37,388 nucleotides of DNA from Pyrinomonadaceae bacterium (GCA_025054715.1 JANWYH010000012.1:1-37388), one strand, 5' to 3'. Shown: positions 16,908 through 25,892, numbered from the stretch's first letter. Notes: generated by a model from the letters alone, not told the origin. Numbers and translations: made by a program.

Positions 16908-18275
16908 ATCTTGACTAGAGAATGTCTCTACTTTTTCAGCTTCTTCTATGCCCTTCGAGACGTTAGTGAAAAGGAGAATTAAACCGCCAGTGAAAAAGAA
17001 AAATATGAGTGCTAGAATTGCTTGTCGGTATGATCCGGTAAGGTTTACGACCAAAGCGAAAATGAGCTGTCCAAGCCAAGAAGTGCCCTTTTCAGAAATT
17101 TCGTATAAGCCGAAAAATGACGATTCTTTTCCAGCAGGAATCATCTGAGAATAGAGCGATCGAGACAATGCCTGCGTGCTTCCAAGAACAAGGCCTATGA
17201 ATATGCTCATTATCCATGCTTGATAGGTTGTGGTCAGAAAACCGTAGGCATAAGCTACTATTGCGCACCATATCGAAAGGCAGATGAGAATGGTTCTCTT
17301 TGTTCCTAAAATTCTTGAAACACGTTCAAAAAGTAGCGATCCAACAAGAGCTGCAACTTGTGCTACGAAGAAGATACCCAACAGAAAAGATTGATTTGTT
17401 TTTCTTCCTTCTTCATCAAATAACTCCTGTGACAAGAATACAGATGAATTTAGAATAACGGTTTGAATACCGTCGTTGTAGAAAAGATAAGCTAAAAGAA
17501 AGAGACTCGTATATTTGAGATTTTTAAGTTCTTTGATTGTTTTCCAAAGCTCTGTAAAACCTATTATCAAAAGATGCTTGTTTTTCGGCTTTTTTTGAAC
17601 AGTTTTACGGGGTTTTATGAGTGCGAAGGTTATCAAGGCGAAAATGCCCCACCAAAGTGAAGCCATAAGCATGGAAAGTCTTACGGCAAAGCCTTTCGTC
17701 ATTCCAAGATTTTCGGCGTATTCTATCATTGCTAGGTTAGCAATTAACATTAAAATTCCGCCAGTATAACCTGCTGCGAATCCGTAGCTTGAGATTTTGT
17801 CTCGATTTTCTTCTGTAGTTATGTCAACAAGAAAGGCATTATAGAATACGTTTGCTGCGGCAAAGCTCATATTGGCGATAATCATCAAAAAGCAGCCCCA
17901 GAGATAGTCGTGTCCGCCTGAAACGAAAAATAGAAGGCTGCTTGTCGTAACGCCCAGATAACAGAAAAAAGCCATCATGGGTTTTTTAAGATGCGTGTAA
18001 TCAGCAATCGAGCCTAAAACAGGAAGTAGGAACACCTGAGCCGCTACAGATACGCCAAGAGCAGCTGGTACAAGAGCTTCTGCTGTTATATCGCCTATTA
18101 CAAATAACCTTAGAACTACGCCTCTTTCACCTACATCTGCCTGAGCAAGCGAAGTTAAGTAAGGACCTAGTAGAACGCTTATTACGGTCGTGTAAAACGC
18201 AGAATTTGCCCAATCATACATCAGCCAGCCAAAAATTTCTTTGCGATCGTTTTTCTTTACTTCTTCCGTCGTCAT
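16884..18275 (-). CDS. MFS transporter, UMF1/Atg22-like family
   Basis: A 463-residue integral membrane protein with about 12 hydrophobic segments. The N-terminal EIFGWLMYDWANSAFYTTVI is the signature of the UMF1 (Atg22-related) branch of the major facilitator superfamily. Further conserved features are VAAQVFLLPVLGSIADYTH, NVFYNAFLVDIT and FFGLYEISEKGTSWLGQLIF. Yeast Atg22 exports amino acids from the vacuole; bacterial members are of unknown substrate. The start overlaps the stop of the upstream phosphatase-like gene by ATGA. It is the last gene of a three-gene minus-strand operon. Confidence 0.9.
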   Translation of the reverse strand: MTTEEVKKNDRKEIFGWLMYDWANSAFYTTVISVLLGPYLTSLAQADVGERGVVLRLFVIGDITAEALVPAALGVSVAAQVFLLPVLGSIADYTHLKKPMMAFFCYLGVTTSSLLFFVSGGHDYLWGCFLMIIANMSFAAANVFYNAFLVDITTEENRDKISSYGFAAGYTGGILMLIANLAMIEYAENLGMTKGFAVRLSMLMASLWWGIFALITFALIKPRKTVQKKPKNKHLLIIGFTELWKTIKELKNLKYTSLFLLAYLFYNDGIQTVILNSSVFLSQELFDEEGRKTNQSFLLGIFFVAQVAALVGSLLFERVSRILGTKRTILICLSIWCAIVAYAYGFLTTTYQAWIMSIFIGLVLGSTQALSRSLYSQMIPAGKESSFFGLYEISEKGTSWLGQLIFALVVNLTGSYRQAILALIFFFFTGGLILLFTNVSKGIEEAEKVETFSSQDLVFSEDS

Positions 18276-19165
18276 ATTTCTAAGATTTTAAGAATTGTCG
18301 GAGTAATATCGGTTAAGCTTTTTATCATATTTACTGCAAAATCTTTTTCTCTGCCCCAGATGACAGTTGGAACTTTGTTTGTTGTATGGTTACGAGTTGA
18401 AAGGTCTTCGATGTTGCCGTGATCGCTTGTTAGGATAACGGTTGTTTCTTCGAGATTGACTTTTTTAAGGAGCTCCCGTAAAAGTTCTGCTAGCTTTTCT
18501 AGATGCTTGGTTGCGAGAGCAAAATCCTGTGCGTGTCCGATTTTATCAGTTATGAAGTGTTCATAAAGAACGAAGTCGTAAGATCTCGTAAGCCTTGCAA
18601 GTATTTCAGCAGCTTGCGATGTTGTAAACAATGGAATATCAAAACCTTTGTTTCTTAGTGTCTGATTTGTAAAGTCGTGATAAAGGGCTTTGCCTGCTAG
18701 TAGGTCCTGTAATTTTCGAAACTCAATACCTGCGGCTTCAACGGCAAGTGTGGTAGCAGACTTCCATCGAGGTTTAGTCGTGAAGAATTGCGGCGTGTAG
18801 GCGTTTGCAAATGTAGCCTTTCCTAGATTTGCTTTCTTTATTTGCAGGAATACGGAGTTTTCATCAATGATTTTCTTTAAGGCTTCGTTGGGGAAGCCGT
18901 TTTTGTGGTAGCCGATCTTTTGTGGAGCATTTATACCCGTCAAAATAGTTGTTTGTCCTGAAGCGCTTTGTGGGCGTCCCTCTACACCTAGACAGGCATC
19001 GGTTGGAACCATTACGCCGTTTTCGATTGTTTCAGTTATGTAATCTCTGAAGTAGGCAAGCGGACAAGCCTTCTTGTTAAGGTAAGCAAGTGGATTTGAA
19101 TCTTTTTGTTCGCCTATTCCGAGACCATCAACGAAAAAAAGTAAGATTGATTTCTTTCCTTTCAT
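18272..19165 (-). CDS. Alkaline phosphatase / iPGM superfamily metalloenzyme
   Basis: A 297-residue protein of the alkaline phosphatase superfamily. Visible metal-site elements: FFVDGLGIG (D13) at the N-terminus, a Ser-containing nucleophile region SASGQTTILTGINAPQKIG, the LYEHFITDKIGHAQDF segment carrying Asp and His ligands, and the near C-terminal TSDHGNIED. The same pattern is found in cofactor-independent phosphoglycerate mutase, but at 297 residues it is much shorter than iPGM (about 510) and so seems to lack a full cap domain. No signal peptide, hence cytoplasmic. It sits between a HemD-like gene and an MFS transporter with 4-base overlaps on both sides. Substrate unknown: a phosphohydrolase or phosphomutase on a small molecule is likely. 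Confidence 0.8.
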   Translation of the reverse strand: MKGKKSILLFFVDGLGIGEQKDSNPLAYLNKKACPLAYFRDYITETIENGVMVPTDACLGVEGRPQSASGQTTILTGINAPQKIGYHKNGFPNEALKKIIDENSVFLQIKKANLGKATFANAYTPQFFTTKPRWKSATTLAVEAAGIEFRKLQDLLAGKALYHDFTNQTLRNKGFDIPLFTTSQAAEILARLTRSYDFVLYEHFITDKIGHAQDFALATKHLEKLAELLRELLKKVNLEETTVILTSDHGNIEDLSTRNHTTNKVPTVIWGREKDFAVNMIKSLTDITPTILKILEI

Positions 19166-19875
19166 TTCCTAGACACCAAAGTTTCAAGATATCTTGCTCT
19201 AAGCTTTTTTTCTATCAAAGCCTGAAAAGTCATCTCATCGGCTGCAAAAATTTCCATTTGGCTTAATAAGTCCGATAAGTCTTCTCTGAAAAGTAGCTCC
19301 AAAATAAGCGTTTCTTCAGGTGAAGCAAAAACAATGGCATCTATGGCACCGCCTTTTACGAGAGTTTTTAATCTCAGAAGTTCCTTCCGATTTTCTAGTT
19401 TAAGCTCGTAAAGTGAAATTTCTGTAACTTTTGCTCTTTCTTTCTCAAGAAGCTCCGCTATCTGTAGTTTTTGGTTTTTTTCCTTAAAAACGGCAACGTT
19501 CAGACCGCCGAATTGTCTATCAACGTAGTCGGTTAGGGCATTAAAAATGCTCTGCACTGTTCCATCCGTTGCCACAAGATCAGAATGAATCTGGTGAAGT
19601 CTCAACAGATCAAAGACGCTTTCTGTGCCGGCGCAAATTTTAATTTCGTCTAGATTAAACAAGTCATAATTATCAAGCTTGAGCTTTTCAAGAAAAATTT
19701 TGGTCGAGAGATAATCGTTCAAAATGAGCCAGTCAAATCGGGATGGTTCAAAAGGCTTGAAAAAATCCTCAGTTTTGGCTATTTGTGCCTCGGGTAGTGG
19801 GATGACCTTAAATCTTTCCGATAGAAGATTCAAAATCCATCTGTTTTCTAGGAAAATAGCTACACTCTTATCCAT
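19162..19875 (-). CDS. Divergent uroporphyrinogen-III synthase (HemD)-like protein
   Basis: A 237-residue cytoplasmic protein that resembles HemD by pattern: two alternating alpha/beta halves, FDWLILNDYLSTKIFLEKL in place of the usual D-x-hydrophobic-FTSxNxV motif, and DEIKICAGTESVFDLLRLHQIHSDLVA (split here in two: KICAGTESVFDLL and LHQIHSDLV) as in the KIAAVGPxTAxxLxxxGIxxD segment of HemD. The second half has VKGGAIDAIVFASPEETLIL, matching the typical GxxDxVxFTSP stretch. HemD proteins are known for very low sequence conservation. No other heme genes are nearby; it heads an operon with a phosphatase-like protein and a transporter. It may be the true HemD or a paralogue with a new role; this is moderately sure. 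Confidence 0.6.
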   Translation of the reverse strand: MDKSVAIFLENRWILNLLSERFKVIPLPEAQIAKTEDFFKPFEPSRFDWLILNDYLSTKIFLEKLKLDNYDLFNLDEIKICAGTESVFDLLRLHQIHSDLVATDGTVQSIFNALTDYVDRQFGGLNVAVFKEKNQKLQIAELLEKERAKVTEISLYELKLENRKELLRLKTLVKGGAIDAIVFASPEETLILELLFREDLSDLLSQMEIFAADEMTFQALIEKKLRARYLETLVSRK

Positions 19876-19884
19876 TAAGCTTAA

Positions 19885-19913
19885 ATTTTATCCTTCAAAA
19901 TCTTTTGTGTAAA
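19885..19913 (-). promoter_or_regulatory. promoter of the HemD-like operon, nearly leaderless
   Basis: On the minus strand TTTACA (19908-19913) and TAAAAT (19885-19890) are separated by 17 bases, each one mismatch from the sigma70 consensus. The expected transcript start lies only two to four bases before the ATG at 19875, so the message would be almost leaderless, in line with the lack of a usable ribosome site there. Confidence 0.5.
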
Positions 19914-19970
19914 TTTGCGTTTTCGCCATCAAACTAGTAATTTTTATGATTACTGCTATTGGAAAAACTT

Positions 19971-20993
19971 ATGAAAGTAATGATTTTAGCGGCCGGGTTT
20001 GGAACACGACTTTTCCCATTAACTATAGACAGGACCAAGCCTGCAATTCCATTTTTGGGAAAACCTTTGATTCGCTACGTAGTTGAATATGTCACAAGTT
20101 TCGGTTTCAAGGAGATAGTTATAAATCTTCATCATCAACCTAAATCGGTTATTGAAGCTTTGGGTGACGGTAGCGATTTTGGAGTAAATATTCACTATAC
20201 GCTTGAAGAGCCAAATATTTTAGGTACGGCGGGCGCGCTTGACAATGCAAGGCATCTTTTGGGCGATGAAACTTTCGTGGTCGTAAACGGTAAGATAATA
20301 ACTAAAATTAACATCCTTGAAGCCATAAAGAGACACCGAGAATCTGGCGCAATAGCTACGATGGTTTTAAGGCATAACATAAAGCGGGAAAGGTTTACGG
20401 AAGTCTATGTTGAGGATGGGTTTTTGAAAGGTTTTGGGGATTTTGCGAAGCCGCTTACTGCGGAAGAGCTAAAAGACACAACGCGCGATCTTTCTGCACC
20501 ATTAATGTTTACAGGTATTCAGATACTAGAACCGAAGGTCTTTGATTACATACCAAGAGGACGCTATTCGGATATAGTTCCTACCTTTTACAACCCAGCT
20601 TTGAAGAAAGGGGAGCCGATAGCGGTTCATATTACAGAAGAAATGTGGTATGAGCTTTCAACGATTCAACGCTATCTTGATGTTTCTTTGGAACTGATGG
20701 ATGGGGCTAACATTCAAGCAGGTCGTAATTGCACGATTTCGGGCATGGCCTTTGTAAAGGACACGATAATGTGGGACAACGTGACTGTTAGCGAAGGTGC
20801 ACATCTTTATCGAACGGTTATAGCTGATAATGTGGTCATTCAGCCAGGAGAGCATTTTGAGAATGCTGCGATTGTTCGTGCCGACATGGTTAGAAATTGC
20901 AAGGAGATACCAGGGAAAGCACCGGCAGGTTACGTTCAAGGAGAAAACTATGTCGTTCCGTTGATTGATTATGTTGACGGGGTTATAAGATAA
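19971..20993 (+). CDS. Sugar-nucleotide pyrophosphorylase-like protein (NTP-transferase family)
   Basis: A 340-residue protein. The N-terminal Rossmann-like nucleotidyltransferase domain starts with MKVMILAAGFGTRLFPLT and KPAIPFLGKPLI, followed by NILGTAGALDNAR. The C-terminal ~90 residues look like a short left-handed beta helix (AGRNCTISGMAFVKDTIMWD). The family makes GDP-mannose, dTDP-/UDP-glucose or UDP-MurNAc (MurU). Odd: where relatives have NGD..TDID, this protein reads VVNGKIITKINI (about residues 104-115), so the Asp that holds the catalytic magnesium is Lys108. It may be inactive, regulatory, or use another metal ligand. ATG at 19971 is chosen because GGAAA lies upstream and the family starts with MKxxILAAG; an in-frame TTG at 19959 is rejected. 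A -10-like TATGAT at 19945-19950 has no good -35. Confidence 0.82.
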   Translation: MKVMILAAGFGTRLFPLTIDRTKPAIPFLGKPLIRYVVEYVTSFGFKEIVINLHHQPKSVIEALGDGSDFGVNIHYTLEEPNILGTAGALDNARHLLGDETFVVVNGKIITKINILEAIKRHRESGAIATMVLRHNIKRERFTEVYVEDGFLKGFGDFAKPLTAEELKDTTRDLSAPLMFTGIQILEPKVFDYIPRGRYSDIVPTFYNPALKKGEPIAVHITEEMWYELSTIQRYLDVSLELMDGANIQAGRNCTISGMAFVKDTIMWDNVTVSEGAHLYRTVIADNVVIQPGEHFENAAIVRADMVRNCKEIPGKAPAGYVQGENYVVPLIDYVDGVIR

Positions 20994-21071
20994 GATTGCT
21001 GTTTTTAACTACTCAAACTTATATTCCGTCTCCTGCTGAATCTTCTGGGTTGTAAGGTAAGGCTGTCCTCC

Positions 21072-21100
21072 TTGACTATGCTTAAGGCATAGCTTAGGAT
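21072..21100 (+). promoter_or_regulatory. nuo operon promoter with inverted repeat in the spacer
   Basis: TTGACT (21072-21077) and TAGGAT (21095-21100) are spaced by 17 bases, 44 bases upstream of the nuoA start. Between them, overlapping the end of the -35, lies the inverted repeat CTATGC-TTAAG-GCATAG (21076-21092), well placed for a repressor or other regulator. The 20994-21071 part of the gap shows nothing recognisable. Confidence 0.55.
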
Positions 21101-21143
21101 CATAGTTTGTGATAGATTTCTCAAGAACTTGGAGTTTATCTGA

Positions 21144-21635
21144 ATGTTTCATTTGAGCGATTACCTGCCGATTTTGATAATGTTCTTTGTTGCTGCCGGT
21201 TTTGCGGCAAGTCAGATAATTGCGACTCAACTTTTCGGACCTAAGAAGAAAACTCCAACTAAGCTGATGCCCTACGAGTGTGGTAAGGACCCGATCGGTT
21301 CAGCACGGGAGCGTTTCTCGGTAAAGTTTTACAATGTTGCAGTTGATTTTCTGTTGTTTGACATAGAAGTGCTTTTTTTAGTGCCTTTTGCGGTTGCATT
21401 CAAGAGTCTTTTGGTTGAGGAGGCAGCAACTGGGATAGCATTCGGAACGACGGCTTTCATTGCGGCACTCATTTTTGTTTTAATGGTTATTGCAGGCCTT
21501 GTTTATACCCTCAAGAAAGGGGTCTTGGATTGGAGCAAGCAAGCTAGAATTGAAGCGCGTGCTGAAGCAAAAGCTTTAAGTTTAGCAGAAAGAAAGGCCC
21601 GTGCTAGAGCGATAGCAGAGAGGATTGGAGTTTAG
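21144..21635 (+). CDS. nuoA: NADH-quinone oxidoreductase subunit A
   Basis: Membrane-arm subunit of proton-pumping complex I, near the quinone site. Three membrane spans (about residues 8-28, 66-90, 97-120). Conserved motifs: [22 protein letters not shown] loop (shown as YECGKDPIG and [10 protein letters not shown]) and [15 protein letters not shown]. At 163 residues it is longer than the usual 115-135: after [10 protein letters not shown] there is an Ala/Arg/Glu-rich helical tail of about 38 residues in the cytoplasm. TTGGAG nine bases upstream sets the ATG at 21144. First gene of the operon. Confidence 0.96.
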   Translation: MFHLSDYLPILIMFFVAAGFAASQIIATQLFGPKKKTPTKLMPYECGKDPIGSARERFSVKFYNVAVDFLLFDIEVLFLVPFAVAFKSLLVEEAATGIAFGTTAFIAALIFVLMVIAGLVYTLKKGVLDWSKQARIEARAEAKALSLAERKARARAIAERIGV

Positions 21636-21648
21636 AGAGGAGGAAAAG

Positions 21649-22296
21649 ATGGGATTAGAAAATAAAATAATCGAGGCGCTTCCAGACGTTTTAACGGTAA
21701 AATTGGATGCTTTAATAAATTGGGCGCGCAAGTCTTCGTTGTGGCCGGCTACATTTGGTTTAGCTTGTTGTGCCATAGAAATGATGAACAGCGTTTCGTC
21801 TAGAAATGATCTTTCACGTTTCGGAGCTGAGACATTCCGTGCAAGTCCTCGTCAGGCGGACGTTATGATAGTTTCGGGTAGAGTTTCAAGAAAGATGGCT
21901 CCTGTGCTTCGTAGAATTTACGATCAAATGCCAGAACCAAAGTGGGTTATCTCGATGGGTGCTTGTGCGACCTCTGGTGGCGTCTTCGATAATTATGCAA
22001 TCGTGCAAGGTGTTGATAAGATAGTTCCGGTTGATGTTTACATCCCAGGTTGTCCGCCGCGTCCTGAGATGTTGGTTCATGCGATAATGATGCTTCAAGA
22101 GAAAATTGAAAGAGACTCTGTAAAATATAGAAAAGATACTTTTGAAGAAGAATCACGCAAAGCGGTTTTACCAGGAACGTTGCCTGTAACTCAAGGGACT
22201 TCCTTAGAAGAAGAAATCGAGTTAGAAGTGGCTCAACAAAAGCTTCCTCGGCCATACACGGTTCCGTCTAGGCACGAGAAAAGAAGAACATCCTAA
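21649..22296 (+). CDS. nuoB: NADH-quinone oxidoreductase subunit B
   Basis: Peripheral subunit that carries cluster N2, the last [4Fe-4S] centre before the quinone. All four ligands are visible: the CC pair in [11 protein letters not shown] (C40, C41), C106 in [10 protein letters not shown], and C135 in [10 protein letters not shown]. The ATG at 21649 is set by a strong AGGAGG (21638-21643) five bases upstream; a longer frame to 21625 is rejected. Length is 215 residues, with an acidic then basic C-terminal tail of about 45 residues ([17 protein letters not shown]) beyond the conserved core. It starts 13 bases after nuoA. Confidence 0.97.
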   Translation: MGLENKIIEALPDVLTVKLDALINWARKSSLWPATFGLACCAIEMMNSVSSRNDLSRFGAETFRASPRQADVMIVSGRVSRKMAPVLRRIYDQMPEPKWVISMGACATSGGVFDNYAIVQGVDKIVPVDVYIPGCPPRPEMLVHAIMMLQEKIERDSVKYRKDTFEEESRKAVLPGTLPVTQGTSLEEEIELEVAQQKLPRPYTVPSRHEKRRTS

Positions 22297-22301
22297 AAAT
22301 T

Positions 22302-22787
22302 ATGTCTAACACAGAAGTCTTACTTGAATTTGCGCAAAAGTTGAAATCAGAAAAGCCCGAATGTGTAACAGAGATAGTAGAAGCTTTTGGCGAAGTTACG
22401 ATTTTTGTTCCTCGTGAGCGAATCGTCGAAGCTTGCCGATTCATGAAAGAGGAACAAGGTTTTGACATGTTAGCCGATCTTTGTGGCGTTGATAGAGGGC
22501 CAGAAGAAGACCCTAGATTTGAGGTAAATTATCATCTTTTTTCCACGAGGCATCACAAGAGAATTAGGTTGAAAGTGCTTTTAAGTGAAGACGACCCGCA
22601 TGTCTCAACTGTAACTATGGTGTGGAAGACAGCGAATTGGCATGAACGGGAAACCTACGACATGTTTGGAATAATTTTCGACGGACATCCGGATTTAAGA
22701 AGAATTTTATTGCCTTCTGATTTCGACGGGCATCCACTTAGAAAGGACTATCCTTTGCGTGGATATGAGCCTTATAGTTTGACCTGA
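22302..22787 (+). CDS. nuoC: NADH-quinone oxidoreductase subunit C
   Basis: A 161-residue 30-kDa-type subunit of the hydrophilic arm that packs against NuoD. Family signatures: DMLADLCGVDRG, FEVNYHLFSTRHHKRIRLKV, and the very conserved C-terminal ANWHERETYDMFGIIFDGHP, RRILLPSDFDGHPLRKDYPL. It is separate from nuoD, unlike the NuoCD fusion of E. coli. It begins five bases after nuoB; no strong ribosome site, so coupling with nuoB is probable. Confidence 0.96.
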   Translation: MSNTEVLLEFAQKLKSEKPECVTEIVEAFGEVTIFVPRERIVEACRFMKEEQGFDMLADLCGVDRGPEEDPRFEVNYHLFSTRHHKRIRLKVLLSEDDPHVSTVTMVWKTANWHERETYDMFGIIFDGHPDLRRILLPSDFDGHPLRKDYPLRGYEPYSLT

Positions 22788-22828
22788 TATTTTAGAGTGG
22801 CTGAACTTAGTAAAAGGGAATTAAAGCT

Positions 22829-24028
22829 ATGGAAGTAGAAAAGGTGGCGCTTGATAAACCACTCGAGTCGCACATGACCATCTCGATGGGGCCGCAGCAT
22901 CCTTCGACTCACGGAGTTTTGCGGCTTGAGCTGGTTTTGGATGGGGAAATGATTGTTAAGGCCGTGCCCGATATTGGTTATTTGCATACGGGCATGGAAA
23001 AGCTTTTCGAGTATAAGAAATATCAGCAGGGAATAGTTATTACCGACAGAATGGATTATCTAAATCCTTTGGGAAATAACCTTGCTTATGTGATGGCTGT
23101 CGAAAAGTTACTTCAGTTAGAAATTCCTGAAAGAGCGCAGGTTATTCGTGTGATGATGTGCGAGCTACAGCGAATTGCCTCACACATGGTTTGGCTTGGA
23201 ACTCATGCGCTTGATATAGGTGCGATGAGTGTTTTCTTTTATGCGTTCAGGGAGAGAGAAAAGATTCTTAATTTAATTGAAGCAGCTTCCGGCGGGCGAA
23301 TGACTCCGAGTTATTTTCGTATTGGCGGATTGATGATGGACTTACCTGCCGGATTTGAGCATCGCGTGAGGCAGTTTTTAGATGAGTTTCCTGAGGCTTT
23401 AAGAAGATTTGAAACGCTTGTTAGCGAAAACACTCTTTTTCAGGCAAGAACTCAAGGAATAGGATACATTTCACGCGAAGATGCGATAGATTGGGGGCTA
23501 ACGGGTCCGTGCCTTCGTGGAAGTGGCGTTGATCTAGATTTGCGGCGTGATAATCCTTATTCGGGATATGAAACTTACGATTTTGAAGTACCTGTAGAAA
23601 CAGGTGGAGACGTTTGGGCACGTTTTCGGGTTCGCATGCGCGAGCTTTACGAATCTTACAAAATTGTAAGGCAAGCTTTAGAACGATTAAAGCCAGGACC
23701 CATAAAAGCGGATGCTCCGAAAGTGGTTTTACCAGATCGTAACGACATGAGAAAGCACATGGATGCACTGATTCATCACTTTTTGATAGTCGCTGAAGGT
23801 TTCAATGTTCCGCCCGGTGAGGTTTATCACGCTATTGAGGCTTCGAAGGGTGAACTCGGTGTTTATGTTAAGTCAAATGGCGGTCCAAAACCAGAAAGAG
23901 TTCATTTTCGCGGACCAAGCTTTGTTAATCTTTCGGCTTTGCCAGTAATGGCTGAAGGTGAAATGGTAGCAGATGTTGTAGCCATCATTGGCTCGATTGA
24001 TATTGTTTTAGGTGAGGTTGATAGATAA
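22829..24028 (+). CDS. nuoD: NADH-quinone oxidoreductase subunit D
   Basis: The 49-kDa subunit that, with NuoB, forms the quinone-binding cavity. It descends from the large subunit of NiFe hydrogenase but lacks the NiFe cysteines. Length 399 residues as usual. Visible motifs: SMGPQHPSTHGVLRLEL with the quinone-site His, PDIGYLHTGMEKLFEYK, YLNPLGNNLAYVMAVEKLL, GPCLRGSGVDLDLRRDNPY, and the C-terminal VAIIGSIDIVLGEVDR. It is 41 bases after nuoC. Confidence 0.97.
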   Translation: MEVEKVALDKPLESHMTISMGPQHPSTHGVLRLELVLDGEMIVKAVPDIGYLHTGMEKLFEYKKYQQGIVITDRMDYLNPLGNNLAYVMAVEKLLQLEIPERAQVIRVMMCELQRIASHMVWLGTHALDIGAMSVFFYAFREREKILNLIEAASGGRMTPSYFRIGGLMMDLPAGFEHRVRQFLDEFPEALRRFETLVSENTLFQARTQGIGYISREDAIDWGLTGPCLRGSGVDLDLRRDNPYSGYETYDFEVPVETGGDVWARFRVRMRELYESYKIVRQALERLKPGPIKADAPKVVLPDRNDMRKHMDALIHHFLIVAEGFNVPPGEVYHAIEASKGELGVYVKSNGGPKPERVHFRGPSFVNLSALPVMAEGEMVADVVAIIGSIDIVLGEVDR

Positions 24029-24031
24029 ATT

Positions 24032-24562
24032 ATGGCGACAGCACTTCCTACGGATTTTACTAATCAAGTAAACTATACGGACGAGGTGGCAGAGTTTCCT
24101 CCCGAAGTAATTGAAGAAATGAAATCGCATCTTAAGAAGTATCCTCCTGAAAGGAAAAGATCGGCGCTGATTCCGATACTTTTTATTGTTCAACGCGAAA
24201 GAGGTTATATTGACCCGCCTGGAGTTAATTTCGTAGCTAAATTTTTAGATTTAACAGTTACGGATGTTTGGGAAACTGCTACCTTTTACACGATGTTTCA
24301 TTTTCGACCGATAGGCAAGTATCATATTCAGATTTGCCGAACTCTTTCATGCAAAATAATGGGTGAGCCTGAAATTACTGAGCATATTTGTCGAAAACTT
24401 GGTATTCGTCCAGGTGAGACAACGCCTGATGGTAAATTTACCGTTTCGATGGTTGAATGTTTGGGTAGTTGCGGAACCGCTCCGATGATGCAGATAAATT
24501 TCGATTATTACGAAAATCTAACGCCTGAAAAGGTCGATCAAATTTTAGATTCTCTACAGTAG
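24032..24562 (+). CDS. nuoE: NADH-quinone oxidoreductase subunit E (24-kDa, [2Fe-2S] N1a)
   Basis: A 176-residue thioredoxin-fold subunit of the NADH dehydrogenase module. The four ligands of the N1a [2Fe-2S] cluster are C102 and C107 in [11 protein letters not shown], and C143 and C147 in [13 protein letters not shown]. The N-terminal helical bundle includes [16 protein letters not shown] and [15 protein letters not shown]. It begins three bases after the nuoD stop and ends ten bases before nuoF. Confidence 0.97.
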   Translation: MATALPTDFTNQVNYTDEVAEFPPEVIEEMKSHLKKYPPERKRSALIPILFIVQRERGYIDPPGVNFVAKFLDLTVTDVWETATFYTMFHFRPIGKYHIQICRTLSCKIMGEPEITEHICRKLGIRPGETTPDGKFTVSMVECLGSCGTAPMMQINFDYYENLTPEKVDQILDSLQ

Positions 24563-24572
24563 AGAGGTTTTT

Positions 24573-25892
24573 ATGGAAATCAGAGCCATAGGATGCGAGC
24601 CTTTGCAACTAAAGCGAATGCACATAAAAGATTCGCACACGTTAAAGGTTTATTTAGAAACCGGAGGATACAAGGCGCTTCGCAAGGCTTTGGAAATGTC
24701 GCCAGAAGCAGTGATTGAGGAGGTTAAGAAGTCGGCGCTTCGAGGTCGAGGTGGGGCAGGTTTCCCGACAGGCATAAAATGGGGTTTTGTTCCTCGTTCG
24801 TCGCCTAAACCGAAATATATTGTCTGTAATGCTGACGAGTCTGAACCGGGAACTTTCAAAGATAGATACCTTCTTGAAAGGGACCCACACGCCGTAATCG
24901 AAGGAATGCTCATAGCGGCTTATGCGCTTGGTGCAAAGACAGGATACATCTATTTTCGAGGCGAGTATCGTTATTTGATAGAGATAATGGACAAGGCACT
25001 TGAAGAAGCGCGAGCAGCTAATTATCTTGGTGAAAATATCTTAGGAAGCGATTTTTCTTGTGAAATATACACTCATACAGGCGCTGGGGCTTATATCTGC
25101 GGAGAAGAAACGGCGCTTCTTTCTTCGCTTGAAGGTTATCGAGGGCATCCTAGAATGAAACCACCTTTTCCAGCGGTCGAAGGGCTTTATGGTTGTCCAA
25201 CGGTTGTCAATAATGTTGAAACCCTAACAGCTGTTCCACAGATTATCGAAATGGGTGGCGAAGAATGGCGAAATTTAGGAACGGAAAAGAGCGGTGGAAC
25301 AAAGTTATGGTCCGTAAGCGGGCATGTAAAGAAACCGGGAGTTTATGAGTTGCCTATGGGCTACCGTGACATGGAAAAGTTTATAATGGAAGATTGTGGT
25401 GGCATGCTTCGACCCGACAAGAAGCTGAAAGCCGTAATTCCTGGTGGCTCTTCCGTTTACATAATGAATGCTGATCAGATCATCGGTAAAGGCGTAACGA
25501 TGGATTATGAAGGTCTTGTTGCAGCTGGTTCGGCAGTCGGTTCAGGTGGGTTTATCGTGATGGATGAAACGGTTGACATAATGGAGTCAACGAAAAATCT
25601 TACAGAGTTTTACAAGCACGAATCGTGCGGCTGGTGCACGCCTTGCCGTGAAGGAACAGATTGGCTAGTTAAAATTTTTAATCGAATAGCTGAAGGTAGA
25701 GGAAGACCTGAAGACGCTCAGCTTCTTCTAGACATTTGCGATAATATCGAAGGTAAATCGTTTTGTCCATTGGGCGATGCTGCCGCTTGGCCAATTCAAA
25801 GTGCGATTAAAAGGTTTCCGGAAGATTTCAAAAAATGGCTTTTTAAGAATGTAAACAAAGACGAGATCGTTGCTAATGTCTATGCTGAATAG
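24573..25892 (+). CDS. nuoF: NADH-quinone oxidoreductase subunit F (NADH/FMN-binding)
   Basis: The 51-kDa subunit that oxidises NADH with FMN and passes electrons to the N3 cluster. Length 439 residues. NADH/FMN site: [14 protein letters not shown] (residues 58-70) and [18 protein letters not shown]; the SLBB-like part includes [16 protein letters not shown]3 [4Fe-4S] ligands are C352, C355, C358 in [16 protein letters not shown] and C398 in [14 protein letters not shown]. Starts after a GAGAGG ribosome site. Downstream lies the small thx gene rather than nuoG directly. Confidence 0.97.
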   Translation: MEIRAIGCEPLQLKRMHIKDSHTLKVYLETGGYKALRKALEMSPEAVIEEVKKSALRGRGGAGFPTGIKWGFVPRSSPKPKYIVCNADESEPGTFKDRYLLERDPHAVIEGMLIAAYALGAKTGYIYFRGEYRYLIEIMDKALEEARAANYLGENILGSDFSCEIYTHTGAGAYICGEETALLSSLEGYRGHPRMKPPFPAVEGLYGCPTVVNNVETLTAVPQIIEMGGEEWRNLGTEKSGGTKLWSVSGHVKKPGVYELPMGYRDMEKFIMEDCGGMLRPDKKLKAVIPGGSSVYIMNADQIIGKGVTMDYEGLVAAGSAVGSGGFIVMDETVDIMESTKNLTEFYKHESCGWCTPCREGTDWLVKIFNRIAEGRGRPEDAQLLLDICDNIEGKSFCPLGDAAAWPIQSAIKRFPEDFKKWLFKNVNKDEIVANVYAE

